64,000 nt of DNA from CBDBFG01 sp965204765. GTDB lineage: Bacteria > Pseudomonadota > Alphaproteobacteria > Caedimonadales > UBA9215. The DNA lies in contig CBDBFG010000004.1 of the NCBI GenBank assembly GCA_965204765.1, positions 310,001 through 374,000 on the forward strand, given 5' to 3'. This document shows positions 34,473 to 43,671 of the stretch, one piece after another. The position numbers were made by a program, and so were the translations under genes. How positions within the stretch are numbered: the stretch's first letter is position 1; each line of letters opens with the position of its first letter. The notes below the pieces were generated by a model, which worked only from the letters and a program-made list of their open reading frames with translations, searched no databases and had not been told where the DNA came from.

Positions 34473-34484
34473 GGTTAATACATT

Positions 34485-35231
34485 CTAAAGGTTATGTTCT
34501 ATCGTAGCTATTTCTTGGTTGATAGCGATATATATTTTGGCTTTGCTGAGCCAATTTTTTACTTCTGAATTATCTAATACGTCCTGTGGTAATTGTTCAT
34601 ACATATAGGTAACTGCAGATTCGATATTACCAGTGGAGATGTAATTGTCGATAGGGCCTTTGTTATCGTGTTTATTATGCTTGTTTTTTATACTAATGAG
34701 ACTATGAAAAAAGTTGCTGATTTTTTCTTTCGTACTGTTTGTTTTTGTTTTGTGTTGTATAAAGGCAATTTCTCGATACTGGGTAATTAAATATTTTAGA
34801 TTATAGATACCTGTAGACGCGTGTTGTGCTAAAATTGCATGTTGCTTACCCGTGTTTTTGCTTAGGACATCTAGTTCATTTGTGAATGGTAAACCCAGGT
34901 GTATTTTGAATTTAAGATTCTGTAAAGCTAGTACAATGTTGGGGACATCGTTATTACTTGTCTTAGCCTGAGTAATATTATGTTTAATTGATGAGATTTC
35001 TTCTTCTAATTTGGTTAATTTACTACTCATTTCTGCTAATAATTCTGCATGGTTATCTGCAGGTTGTATGGTTTGTGCTGTATTGTTTTTTAGTACGGGC
35101 AAATGTAGGTTATTGTGCTTGTATAAATATATGACCAAGGCAATAACTAGGGTGCTAAAGACTACAATCAACGATCTTTTTACGCATTTATGTATAGTTT
35201 TTTTCTTGGTTTGTTTTTTATCTTTTGTCAT
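34485..35231 (-). CDS. Mic60/mitofilin-like inner-membrane protein (COG4223 type)
   Basis: The 248-aa protein has a basic N-terminus, one membrane segment (about residues 19-40), a coiled-coil stretch (LLAEMSSKLTKLEEEISSIKHNI) and a helical C-terminus, the layout of the alphaproteobacterial mitofilin homologue that shapes intracytoplasmic membranes. I assign it largely from position: in alphaproteobacteria this gene sits between hemD and hemY, divergent from tsaD, as here. It is short for the family. AGGCAGAG precedes the ATG. Confidence 0.65.
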   Translation of the reverse strand: MTKDKKQTKKKTIHKCVKRSLIVVFSTLVIALVIYLYKHNNLHLPVLKNNTAQTIQPADNHAELLAEMSSKLTKLEEEISSIKHNITQAKTSNNDVPNIVLALQNLKFKIHLGLPFTNELDVLSKNTGKQHAILAQHASTGIYNLKYLITQYREIAFIQHKTKTNSTKEKISNFFHSLISIKNKHNKHDNKGPIDNYISTGNIESAVTYMYEQLPQDVLDNSEVKNWLSKAKIYIAINQEIATIEHNL

Positions 35232-35425
35232 ACTCTGCCTTTTCCTATAGTACTGATAATTTTACTTGATCATACAGCAATTTATATAAAAGTTTAATAT
35301 AGTTTTTTGTTGTGCTTTAAGTTATTACATAGGTATTAATTCCAGAGTACAAGAACTATAAATATAGTTTCAGTGTATTACCTATGTTAACGTACAGTAT
35401 TTGTTTTGAAATAGTAAAGTAGTTT

Positions 35426-36487
35426 ATGATGAATGTGTTAGGAATAGAGACCAGTTGTGATGAAACAGCAGTTGCCATAGTAAATGATAACAAAGAAATA
35501 TTATCGCATCAAATAGTATCACAAATAGAAGAACATCAAGCCTATGGAGGTGTAGTACCAGAAATTGCTGCTAGGAACCATTTGCATCACTTGGAATTAT
35601 TAGTAAAGCGTGCAGTCAACGAATCTGGTGTCAAGCTGTGTGAATTGGATGCAATTGCCGCGACTTGTGGTCCAGGATTGATAGGAGGGGTGGTAGTAGG
35701 GACAATGGTAGCTAAAGCAATGTCTGCTACATTGGACAAGCCATTCATAGCTATTAATCATCTGGCGGCTCACGCTCTTACTCCCAGACTAACAAATGAT
35801 TTAGCCTTTCCTTATTTGTTATTATTGGTTTCTGGTGGGCATTGTCAGCTAGTAATTGTGAAATCGCCTATGGATTATCAAGTTTTAGGTACTACTTTGG
35901 ACGATGCAGTTGGTGAGTGTTTTGATAAATGCGCCAAGATGATGAAATTACCTTATCCAGGTGGGCCAAATGTGGAGAAATGCGCATTATCAGGTAATGG
36001 TGCAAGATTTAAATTGCCGATCCCTCTTCAAGGAAATAAAGATGATGAGATGAAATTTAAATTTTCTTTTTCTGGGCTTAAATCTTCTGTCAAAAGGCAT
36101 ATAGAGAAATTACCCGATCCTCTTGCACAGGTGGATGTGAATGATTTGTGTGCAAGTTTGCAACGGGCTATTTCTTTGTCTTTAATTGACAGGTTGCATC
36201 ATGCTATTTCTTATTGTGTAACTAACAAGATTGGTATCAGTGCAGTAGTAGTGTCCGGAGGGGTGGCGGCAAATAAATTTTTGTGTAGTTCTTTGGCTGA
36301 AATTGCTAAAAATTTTAGTTTACCGTTTGTATCTCCTCCTATAGAATTGTGTACAGATAATGGCGCAATGATAGCATGGGCCGGAATTGAAAAGTTCAGA
36401 CTTGGTTTGGTGGATGATTTAAGTTTTAAGCCAAGGCCAAGGTGGTCACTTGATGAATTAAATGTAAAGGTAGTTAATGATGGCTAA
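35426..36487 (+). CDS. tsaD: tRNA N6-adenosine threonylcarbamoyltransferase
   Basis: Catalytic subunit that installs t6A at position 37 of ANN-decoding tRNAs, with TsaB, TsaE and TsaC. The 353-aa protein has the ASKHA fold motifs: LGIETSCDETAVAIV at the N-terminus, metal-binding His in RNHLHHLELL, LVSGGHCQLV (about 131-140), and VVSGGVAANK late. Two tandem ATG codons (35426, 35429) are possible starts. Its stop lies inside the start of gpsA. It is divergent from the Mic60-like/hemY pair. Confidence 0.96.
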   Translation: MMNVLGIETSCDETAVAIVNDNKEILSHQIVSQIEEHQAYGGVVPEIAARNHLHHLELLVKRAVNESGVKLCELDAIAATCGPGLIGGVVVGTMVAKAMSATLDKPFIAINHLAAHALTPRLTNDLAFPYLLLLVSGGHCQLVIVKSPMDYQVLGTTLDDAVGECFDKCAKMMKLPYPGGPNVEKCALSGNGARFKLPIPLQGNKDDEMKFKFSFSGLKSSVKRHIEKLPDPLAQVDVNDLCASLQRAISLSLIDRLHHAISYCVTNKIGISAVVVSGGVAANKFLCSSLAEIAKNFSLPFVSPPIELCTDNGAMIAWAGIEKFRLGLVDDLSFKPRPRWSLDELNVKVVNDG

Positions 36488-37472
36488 TGTTGTAGTCCTC
36501 GGTGCGGGCGCTTGGGGTACTTCTCTTGCAATACAAGCTTGTCGGGCTGGAAATGGTGTGACTCTTTGGGCTTACTTAGAAGAGGAAAGAGATAGTATAC
36601 AAAAACATAATGAAAATACTTTACGTTTGCCTGGGGTCAAACTACCTAAAAATTTGGTGGTTACGTGTGATTTAAATTGTTTAGTAACAGCTGAGGTTGT
36701 TCTATTGGTTACACCGGCACAATCTGTGAGAAAATTTTTGCACACAATTAAGGCTGTAATAAATAAAAATGCGGTTTTGGTCATATGTTCAAAAGGTATA
36801 GAGATTGAAACTGGATTATTGTTAAGCGAAATATGTCGGGAGATTATTCCTGAGGTTAAACTTGCAGCCTTGTCAGGGCCAAATTTTGCACAAGAAATCG
36901 CTAATGATTCGATAGGAGCTGCTTGTATAGGATCTCAATCTATAACGCAAAGTACGGAATTAGCCAGTCTTCTAGGTTCTCACAATTATCGTATTTATCC
37001 AACTGATGATATTATCGGTGTGCAAGTAGGAGGAGCTTTAAAAAATGTTATTGCTATTGCTGCTGGTATAGTGGCGGGGGCAAAATTGGGAGAGAATGCA
37101 AGAGCAGCATTAATTACGCGCGGTTTGCGTGAAATATCCAGATTAGGTATGGCTATGAATGCTAATTTAGAAACATTTATGGGGTTGTCTGGAATGGGCG
37201 ATTTATTGTTATGTTGCGTTTCTGAAACTTCTCGTAATATGAAATTTGGTACAGAAATTGGTCGTGGTAAAATTGTAAATGAATTATTACAGCAAGGGCA
37301 ACCACTGGCTGAGGGTGCCTATACTGTGAAGGCTGTTGTAGATCTGGCTAGAAAATATGCTTTAGATATGCCAATTTGTAATACTGTATACGAAGTCGTG
37401 TATAATGGTATGCCGATTGCTGATGCAATCAGTGGGTTATTAACACGTAAACAGGTAAATGAGAATCTTTAA
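36477..37472 (+). CDS. gpsA: Glycerol-3-phosphate dehydrogenase [NAD(P)+]
   Basis: Reduces dihydroxyacetone phosphate to sn-glycerol-3-phosphate for phospholipid synthesis. Visible: NAD-binding GAGAWGTSLA (residues 8-17), the LSGPNFAQEIAND block, catalytic Lys in GGALKNVIAIAAGI and the GLSGMGDLLLC signature. 331 aa, normal. The ATG overlaps tsaD by 11 bases; a second ATG follows at once. Order tsaD-gpsA is conserved in alphaproteobacteria. Confidence 0.96.
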   Translation: MMANVVVLGAGAWGTSLAIQACRAGNGVTLWAYLEEERDSIQKHNENTLRLPGVKLPKNLVVTCDLNCLVTAEVVLLVTPAQSVRKFLHTIKAVINKNAVLVICSKGIEIETGLLLSEICREIIPEVKLAALSGPNFAQEIANDSIGAACIGSQSITQSTELASLLGSHNYRIYPTDDIIGVQVGGALKNVIAIAAGIVAGAKLGENARAALITRGLREISRLGMAMNANLETFMGLSGMGDLLLCCVSETSRNMKFGTEIGRGKIVNELLQQGQPLAEGAYTVKAVVDLARKYALDMPICNTVYEVVYNGMPIADAISGLLTRKQVNENL

Positions 37473-37484
37473 AAGAGTCAATAA

Positions 37485-37910
37485 ATGAAATATTGGTTAG
37501 TAAAATCTGAACCTAATACTTGGTCATGGGAGGACCAGAAGAGAGTCCAGGTAGAGCCGTGGGATGGAGTAAGGAATTACCAAGCATCAAATAATTTAAA
37601 ACAAATGAAGATTGGTGATTTGGCATTTTTCTATCATTCAGTCAATGAAAAAAGAATAGTTGGTATTGTGGAAGTGGCAAAAGAGTATTACCCAGACAAT
37701 ACTGATCCTTCTGGCAGATTTGGTATGGTAGACTTTAAAGTATTCGAGGATGTAAGAACTCCTTTGACTTTGTCCGCAATTAAATCTGATCCTGCTTTAA
37801 GTCATTTGGCGCTGATAAAACAATCGCGTTTATCTGTTATGCCTATTGACGAAAACTCTTGGAGACATATTTACAATAAATTGCAAAATAGAAACAATAT
37901 ATCGTTATGA
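37485..37910 (+). CDS. EVE-domain protein (thymocyte nuclear protein 1-like)
   Basis: A single EVE (PUA-like) domain of 141 aa. Motifs: YWLVKSEPNTWSWEDQ at the N-terminus, WDGVRNYQASNNLKQMKIGDLAFFYHS (about 25-51), VGIVEVAKEYYPD, and LIKQSRLSVMPI. EVE domains bind modified bases in DNA or RNA; the bacterial substrate is unknown. It lies 12 bp after gpsA and overlaps the next gene by 4 bases, so it is part of the tsaD operon. Confidence 0.93.
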   Translation: MKYWLVKSEPNTWSWEDQKRVQVEPWDGVRNYQASNNLKQMKIGDLAFFYHSVNEKRIVGIVEVAKEYYPDNTDPSGRFGMVDFKVFEDVRTPLTLSAIKSDPALSHLALIKQSRLSVMPIDENSWRHIYNKLQNRNNISL

Positions 37911-39655
37911 ATAATTACAATAGCTATGTTCGGGGCGTGCAACAATATTATGCTAATATTATGCGTATGTTAAGAAGTGTACAGATATTTTTCGATAATA
38001 GGGTACAGGTTATTTTGTATGATACTTTGGCGTCATTTTGGGGTACTTATTTTACTCTTAATGTTGTATTAAGGAATGAAATGTCTTTGTTGGCTAATGG
38101 ATTTTTAGTCAAGCAATCACTAATCTTTTCACTGCTGTCATTTGGGTTTTTTCTAATTTTCAAGACCTATAAAGGTGTGTGGCGATATTTTTCACTAAGA
38201 CAAGGTTTGGTGATTTTGAGTGCTGTTTCTTTATCGTGCATGTTTTTCGCTCCGTTAATTTTGAAGGCAAATGTACAAACAATAGAATTACCAACGATTC
38301 TGATATTTATTAATTGGATTATTGTTAATACTATTATGATCGGCTCACGATTTGGGCTTAGAACATTATATGAATATTGGTTTTGGGATAAAAACACAGT
38401 TTCATCTTCTGCAGTAGAGAAAATACTATTAATAGGTGCTAGCCACGATACACATCAAATAATTAATCATATGAAAGAGCATAATATAGAAGATCATATT
38501 TATGATATTGTAGGGGTAATAGATAATAACTCTAGTTTGATTGGTTCAAAAATAAATGGTGTGCCACTAATAGGGGAAATTACCAATATTTCATCGGTTA
38601 TAGATGATCTAGCCCAGGAAGATATACACATAGATAGTATAGTGTTTACAGATAAATCCATGTTTGGTAAAAAACTACAAAATTTCTTAGAATCGTTGTG
38701 CAGCGTAAATGTAGGATTTAAATATATCGATAGCGAATATAATGTTAAGAATATAGATATTGGTGATTTATTTTATAATCATGACCCCATATTGGATATG
38801 GATAATATGCAAGGTATGAATGTTTGTGTGTACGGAGGTACTGCCAATATTCTGACACAATTTACAAAAATGCTGATCGCAATTAAATGTAATGCCATTT
38901 ATTTATGGAATAAGTCTTCGGGTGATTTGGTTACAACCGATATATCCTATGACGTTGATAATGTACATGTCATTACCGCACCAACGCATGATAAGGCAAA
39001 TATGCAAAAGTGTCTTGGTAATAAAGATATAGATTTGTTTATTAATTTAAGCTTCTTTAATGCTATTGCTATAGAACACATATCATCAGAGGTATGTGTA
39101 GATAGTGCTTTAAGTGAGAATAGATTGTTGATGGAGATAGCACACAAGTCTGGTATTGCTAATTATTTTTTCGTAGTATGTGATACTCCTTATGACAGTG
39201 TTTCCAATGCGATTATTCCTGTAATAAATAACTTGATGTCTGAATCTGATACTACAGGGTTTGCCAGTTCTTTAATAAGATTGCCATACATTGTGACTAA
39301 TAATGATTTTTATTTTCAGTCTTTATTTATGAGTAAAGTTCAAGAAATACATGTTCCTAAAGGAAAAATCAGGGTTTCTTCCGAAGAGTATGCTGTATAT
39401 ATTTTGCTTCGTCATATTATTTCCATAATCGCAAAGCAGTTATGGATTATTGATGAAGAACAATTTATCCATGAGTTAAAATATGCTGAGCTAGCTAAAA
39501 TTTATCAGCTATTCTACCATAATACTGCTACCAAAAATATCGTAGAGAGTTGTGGCTCAACAAGTAAAAAAGCTTTAGACGATAATATTTGTAAGAGTAT
39601 TATGTCGTATGTGGATGATTTTCAATACAAGAAAGCTTTAGAATTATTACAATGA
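37907..39655 (+). CDS. Degenerate CapD/WbpM-like membrane nucleotide-sugar dehydratase, probably inactive
   Basis: The N-terminal half is typical for polysaccharide-biosynthesis proteins of the CapD/PglF/WbpM family: four membrane segments (residues about 35-155), RFGLRTLYEYW, then a nucleotide-binding CoA-like domain (LLIGASHDTHQI, VVGVIDNNSSLIGSKINGVPLIGE, about 170-235). The C-terminal half should be the SDR dehydratase. Here the cofactor loop, normally TGAGGSIGSEL, reads YGGTANILTQF, and the region of the STDKAVNPTNVMGATKR catalytic block reads VCDTPYDSVSNAIIPVIN, without the Tyr/Met-x3-Lys catalytic set. The frame is intact over 582 codons, so it may be kept as a non-catalytic protein or be an early pseudogene. 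ATGA overlap with the EVE gene. Confidence 0.7.
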   Translation: MNNYNSYVRGVQQYYANIMRMLRSVQIFFDNRVQVILYDTLASFWGTYFTLNVVLRNEMSLLANGFLVKQSLIFSLLSFGFFLIFKTYKGVWRYFSLRQGLVILSAVSLSCMFFAPLILKANVQTIELPTILIFINWIIVNTIMIGSRFGLRTLYEYWFWDKNTVSSSAVEKILLIGASHDTHQIINHMKEHNIEDHIYDIVGVIDNNSSLIGSKINGVPLIGEITNISSVIDDLAQEDIHIDSIVFTDKSMFGKKLQNFLESLCSVNVGFKYIDSEYNVKNIDIGDLFYNHDPILDMDNMQGMNVCVYGGTANILTQFTKMLIAIKCNAIYLWNKSSGDLVTTDISYDVDNVHVITAPTHDKANMQKCLGNKDIDLFINLSFFNAIAIEHISSEVCVDSALSENRLLMEIAHKSGIANYFFVVCDTPYDSVSNAIIPVINNLMSESDTTGFASSLIRLPYIVTNNDFYFQSLFMSKVQEIHVPKGKIRVSSEEYAVYILLRHIISIIAKQLWIIDEEQFIHELKYAELAKIYQLFYHNTATKNIVESCGSTSKKALDDNICKSIMSYVDDFQYKKALELLQ

Positions 39656-39844
39656 TATTACAATGTCATTTTGATTTAGAGCTAGTTCATATTATATAAA
39701 TATTGGTTGTGGTAAGCAGTAAAACATTGCTGTCGGTGTGTGATTTCTACAACAGTTTGAGTATTTCATGATTGTTAGACCTAATAATATTTTGTGTAAT
39801 TCATAAAATTAGTTAGTATTTCATTACAGGAAACAGGAGTAAAG

Positions 39845-40444
39845 ATGAAAAAAATAATTATACCAGCTGTTTGTTCTGCTGTATTTAGTATTGGTGACTT
39901 AGGTGCAACTGATAATGGTTTGAACAATGTTTATGTCGGTACTAGTGTGGGTTATGACATGGCATCGTATAGAATACAAGGAGTTGGAGGTAACACAGCG
40001 GTTAGAGGTGTTAATGGTGGATTGTACGTTGGTTATATGAAAAACTTGAATCCTATTATGTGTGGTTTAGAGGCAAGTTACGATCGTCACACGATGAAAT
40101 ACAAATCTAATACTTCCGAGTCGACAGCAAAAAACAGTTTTGGGCTTTCGGCACGTTTTGGTAAGATATTTGACGGTTTAATTACTTGTTTACGTTTAGG
40201 ATGGGTTAATACTGGTGCTCAGAACAAGGCGCTTGTATCTGGTGTTCGTGTGCGAGATAATAAACGTATTAACGGATTTATTTCGGGTTTGTACTTTGGT
40301 GCTAATGTAACCAATAGAATGGTTGCAGGTTGTGAGTATACTTATACTAAATATGGTGCTAAAAAGTTTAAAAATACTTTGAATAATAAAGAAGTAGCCT
40401 TTGACGTAAGTAATTTTAAGTTGCGTTTAAGTTATAAATTTTAA
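39845..40444 (+). CDS. Outer-membrane beta-barrel protein (Opa/OmpA-like barrel)
   Basis: 199 aa with signal peptide MKKIIIPAVCSAVFSIGDLGA and mature start TDNGLNNVYVGTSVGYDMASYRI. Short alternating strands (GGLYVGYMKNL, MCGLEASYDRH, NSFGLSARFGKIF, FISGLYFGANV) suggest eight strands, and the C-terminus KLRLSYKF ends in Phe as in Bam substrates. CAGGAG precedes the ATG at a good distance. Function (surface antigen, adhesin) is inferred from family; it is a smaller cousin in layout to the protein at 11345. Confidence 0.85.
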   Translation: MKKIIIPAVCSAVFSIGDLGATDNGLNNVYVGTSVGYDMASYRIQGVGGNTAVRGVNGGLYVGYMKNLNPIMCGLEASYDRHTMKYKSNTSESTAKNSFGLSARFGKIFDGLITCLRLGWVNTGAQNKALVSGVRVRDNKRINGFISGLYFGANVTNRMVAGCEYTYTKYGAKKFKNTLNNKEVAFDVSNFKLRLSYKF

Positions 40445-40656
40445 CATATTATTTACATAGCATTTTCATCTAAGGTGTTGGCTCTGCATGTTTATTGACT
40501 TTAAGGTAAGCTAATAGACCAGGTGGAGGTGCTATGTTTTTCGTATTATACATTTGTATTATGGTTCAGTACAGTGTTGTATAGCTGTAATTTTATTGAC
40601 AAGAATATAGCTTTGTTGCACAATCATCCCGATTTTGAGTAAATGGCAAAGAAGAT

Positions 40657-41877
40657 ATGAATAAGATTAGCAAGCGTGCTTGGAGTTCTTGGATAATAGT
40701 TACGTTGTTCTTATTTTATCAGTATATCCTACGCGTATTACCTAGTATCTTGATAGATGATATCCAAGGCAAGTTTTGCGTTGATTGTGAATCATTTGGA
40801 TCATTTTCCGGTATCTATTATCTTAGCTATGCTTTTGTACATATTCCTGTTGGTATCATGTTAGATAGATTCGGACCTAAATATATCTTAATAATTAGCA
40901 TGTTATGTTGTAGCATTGGCATTTTGCCTATAGTTTACAGTGATTTGTGGGTAATGTGTGTAATTGGGCGGTTAATCCTAGGTGCAGGATCAGCGGTAGC
41001 AGTGTTAGGTTTATTCAAAATAATCCGATTAAATTTTCCCGTTAAAAAATTTGGTTCTGTTTTATCGGTATCAGTTACTATTGGCTTACTTGGAGCTGTA
41101 TATGGTGGTAGTCCATTACAAATGTTACGTGGCATATTAGATTGGGAAAGTATAGTTGCCATTTTATCATTAGTAGGGGTAGTGTTGGCATTATGCACTT
41201 TGATATTGATTCCTAATTATTCCATGAGTGGTGGAATGTCTTTTAAGGAATCGTTACTAGATTGTTATAATGCTATAAAGGTGCCATATGTTCTGTCTTC
41301 TGCTATTTTTGGAGCGTTTATGGTTGGTCCTTTAGAAGGTTTTGCAGATGTATGGGGTGCCACATTCCTCAGAGAAGTTTATGCATTGGATATGCGGTTA
41401 TCCGTCTTTTTACCCAGTTTAATATTTTTTGGGATGTGTTTTGGTAGTCCCTTACTAGCATATATTGGTGAAAAGACAAATAAATATAGCTTGATATTGC
41501 GCTTATGTGCATTATTTATGGCTGGTTTATTTATAATATTATTGTTGTTTAAGGTAGAGAAATTTTATCTATATATACTATTTTTCAGTTTAGGAATTTT
41601 AAGCGCTTATCAGGTAATCTTGATGCACATTAATACTGTACGTGTTAGTGAGGATAGTGCGGGTATAGTAGCTGCTTTGACTAATATGATTGTTATGTTA
41701 TTTGGATATGTATTTCATAATGTCATAGGTACGGTGGTTAAAGTGTCTGGTGAGTATGGCTTACAACATTCGTACAAATATGGTATTGCAATTATTCCAC
41801 TATTTCTTATCATTGCTTTTATAGGCTTATACGGAGAAAAGATGCATCGTACATATCGCAGACAAATAACAATATAA
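40657..41877 (+). CDS. Major facilitator superfamily transporter
   Basis: 406 aa, 12 predicted membrane segments. Between segments 2 and 3 lies VGIMLDRFGPKY, the MFS loop motif. It resembles the organic-anion or phosphoglycerate-type carriers often seen in intracellular bacteria, but the substrate cannot be told. Its TAA overlaps the ATG of the UbiH-family gene by one base, so the two are co-translated. Confidence 0.88.
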   Translation: MNKISKRAWSSWIIVTLFLFYQYILRVLPSILIDDIQGKFCVDCESFGSFSGIYYLSYAFVHIPVGIMLDRFGPKYILIISMLCCSIGILPIVYSDLWVMCVIGRLILGAGSAVAVLGLFKIIRLNFPVKKFGSVLSVSVTIGLLGAVYGGSPLQMLRGILDWESIVAILSLVGVVLALCTLILIPNYSMSGGMSFKESLLDCYNAIKVPYVLSSAIFGAFMVGPLEGFADVWGATFLREVYALDMRLSVFLPSLIFFGMCFGSPLLAYIGEKTNKYSLILRLCALFMAGLFIILLLFKVEKFYLYILFFSLGILSAYQVILMHINTVRVSEDSAGIVAALTNMIVMLFGYVFHNVIGTVVKVSGEYGLQHSYKYGIAIIPLFLIIAFIGLYGEKMHRTYRRQITI

Positions 41878-43052
41878 TGGCTGCTATCTCTAGCGTTGAT
41901 ATTACCGTTATTGGCGGTGGTCCCGTAGGTATGGTTTGTGCGCTTTTGTTGTGCAAACAAGGTTTTTCCGTGGTTCTTATCGATAAAGCTTCATGTAAAG
42001 ATATTGTTACTGCTAATTATGATGGTAGATCTTTTGCTTATGCATATGGATCAAAATTAATTCTGGAAAAGTATGGAATCTGGGATGAATTATCGTTATA
42101 TGCTGAACCTATATTAGATATTTGTGTTTCTGCTACATCACAAACTAAGGGATTACACTATTCTTCAGCAGAGTTAACTCATCCACTTGGATACAATATT
42201 GAAACCCGCTATTTTCGTAAAATTGTTTATCAGCAACTTATGCAAGAAGAAAACTTTACCTTGCTTGATGAATCATCAATTGTATCTATTGATAATAATG
42301 ATTATGGTGTGCAGATTATGGTAAATAATAACCAACAGATTAGAGCTAGTCTATTATTAGCTGCTGATGGTAAGGAATCGTTTGTACGCGGGGTTTGTGC
42401 TATACCTGCTAAAAATTTTTCGTATAGGCAGAAAGCTATTACATATGTAATTAGTCATGAAAAATCACATAATAATTGTGCATATGAGTATTTTTTAAAG
42501 ACTGGTCCTATGGCCGTCTTGCCTATGCAGAATAAACATTCGGCAATTATTTGGAGTTTAAATAACACCCAAGCAGATATCATTGGCAGATTAAGTAATG
42601 ACGAATTAATCGCTGAAACATCTCGGCATTTTGGTAGTGTACTAGGTAGTATGCATATCGCAAGTGAAATAGGCGTATTCCCCCTTAGTATGACTGCGGT
42701 GAGGAACTATGTCAGCAGGAGAATGATTTTAATTGGTGATAGTGCACACTCTATACATCCAGTTGCTGGGCAAGGGTTTAATCTTGGTTTGCGAGATATT
42801 AATACATTGATAGATATGTTATCAGAGCAGCAAAAGTTGGGCTGTGATATAGGTTCCGGTGCAATGTTAAAACAATATGAAAAAGCACGTAGATTAGACG
42901 TTATATCGATGACCGGCATGTGTGATTTATTAATTCGGTTGTTTTCTAATGATTATTCTGTAATGCGTAAAGTAGGACAAAAGGGCTTAGAATTAATCAA
43001 TAGTGCCAAACCAATAAAAAATTTTCTAAACCATAAAGCTATGGGTTTATAA
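41877..43052 (+). CDS. UbiH/UbiF/COQ6-family FAD-dependent ring hydroxylase
   Basis: A ubiquinone-biosynthesis hydroxylase. FAD-binding VIGGGPVGMVCALLL (residues 11-25), the DG-type motif LLAADGKESFVR (about 161-172), and the second FAD motif LIGDSAHSIHPVAGQGFNLGLRDI (about 284-307, the UbiH/COQ6 signature). 391 aa is normal. The position hydroxylated (C5, C6 or C1 of the ring) cannot be told from motifs. Overlaps the MFS gene by one base. Confidence 0.92.
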   Translation: MAAISSVDITVIGGGPVGMVCALLLCKQGFSVVLIDKASCKDIVTANYDGRSFAYAYGSKLILEKYGIWDELSLYAEPILDICVSATSQTKGLHYSSAELTHPLGYNIETRYFRKIVYQQLMQEENFTLLDESSIVSIDNNDYGVQIMVNNNQQIRASLLLAADGKESFVRGVCAIPAKNFSYRQKAITYVISHEKSHNNCAYEYFLKTGPMAVLPMQNKHSAIIWSLNNTQADIIGRLSNDELIAETSRHFGSVLGSMHIASEIGVFPLSMTAVRNYVSRRMILIGDSAHSIHPVAGQGFNLGLRDINTLIDMLSEQQKLGCDIGSGAMLKQYEKARRLDVISMTGMCDLLIRLFSNDYSVMRKVGQKGLELINSAKPIKNFLNHKAMGL

Positions 43053-43671
43053 CAATTGCAATTTTTTTGTTATTTATGCGATAATTTGTATAAAGCTATA
43101 TCGTGTTTTCGCATGATTATCTCTAAATCTTATAATAGTTACACTGTTGTGACATAGATTTTAAAGTGAGGTATTCATATTCATTTGGTACAAATGTATT
43201 GTACTGAGAGATATTTAATTGATAAGTATGACAGAAATAATTCACGGAACATTTGAAATATACGACCAATTTTGCAAGCAGCTTTAGATTATAATATATA
43301 GGCTCAATATTGTGATTCGATATGATCAAAATCTTTTGCTAATCCTTTTCATCAATCGTGGAGAGTGGTGTGCTGCAAAACTTGCTTTGTAGATGCATAG
43401 TTTAGCGCCAAGGTATTTGAAATATATTTTAGTTTGCTACGATGATAACTGGTTTAATGCTATTATTTATTGTCCAATAAGGTAAGAAAATTCTAAGTCA
43501 ATAAGATAGTTGTTTATTGCTTATAGAGAGCTGTAGTGTGCATTAGCACTGGTTTCAATCGTTATGATGAAGTATTGCAATGTGATTACAAAGTTACATG
43601 AATCGATCATAAAACTTGACATATAGTATTTTTATGTTACAATGCCATTCCTCATGAGAAAAGGATTCATA
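43053..43671. other. Intergenic stretch, possible decayed coding sequence
   Basis: About 620 bp. The minus strand from 43327 to 43123 holds an open frame of about 68 codons (containing LAKLVVYFKCSVNYF) with only a TTG start and no ribosome site; it may be a relic. At the right end is the strong promoter at 43616-43643 (listed). Nothing else recognised. Confidence 0.4.
43616..43643 (+). promoter_or_regulatory. Sigma-70 promoter of the secreted Sel1-repeat gene
   Basis: TTGACA (43616-43621), 16-base spacer, TACAAT (43638-43643): one of the best matches in the window. Transcription would start near 43650, some 20 bases before the ATG at 43672. The ATG at 43642 overlaps the -10 box and so cannot be the start. 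Confidence 0.75.

Noticed and set aside
43642..43671. Earlier ATG for the Sel1 protein
   Set aside because: It overlaps the -10 box of the strong promoter, and the ATG 30 bases on has the ribosome site and gives a proper signal peptide.
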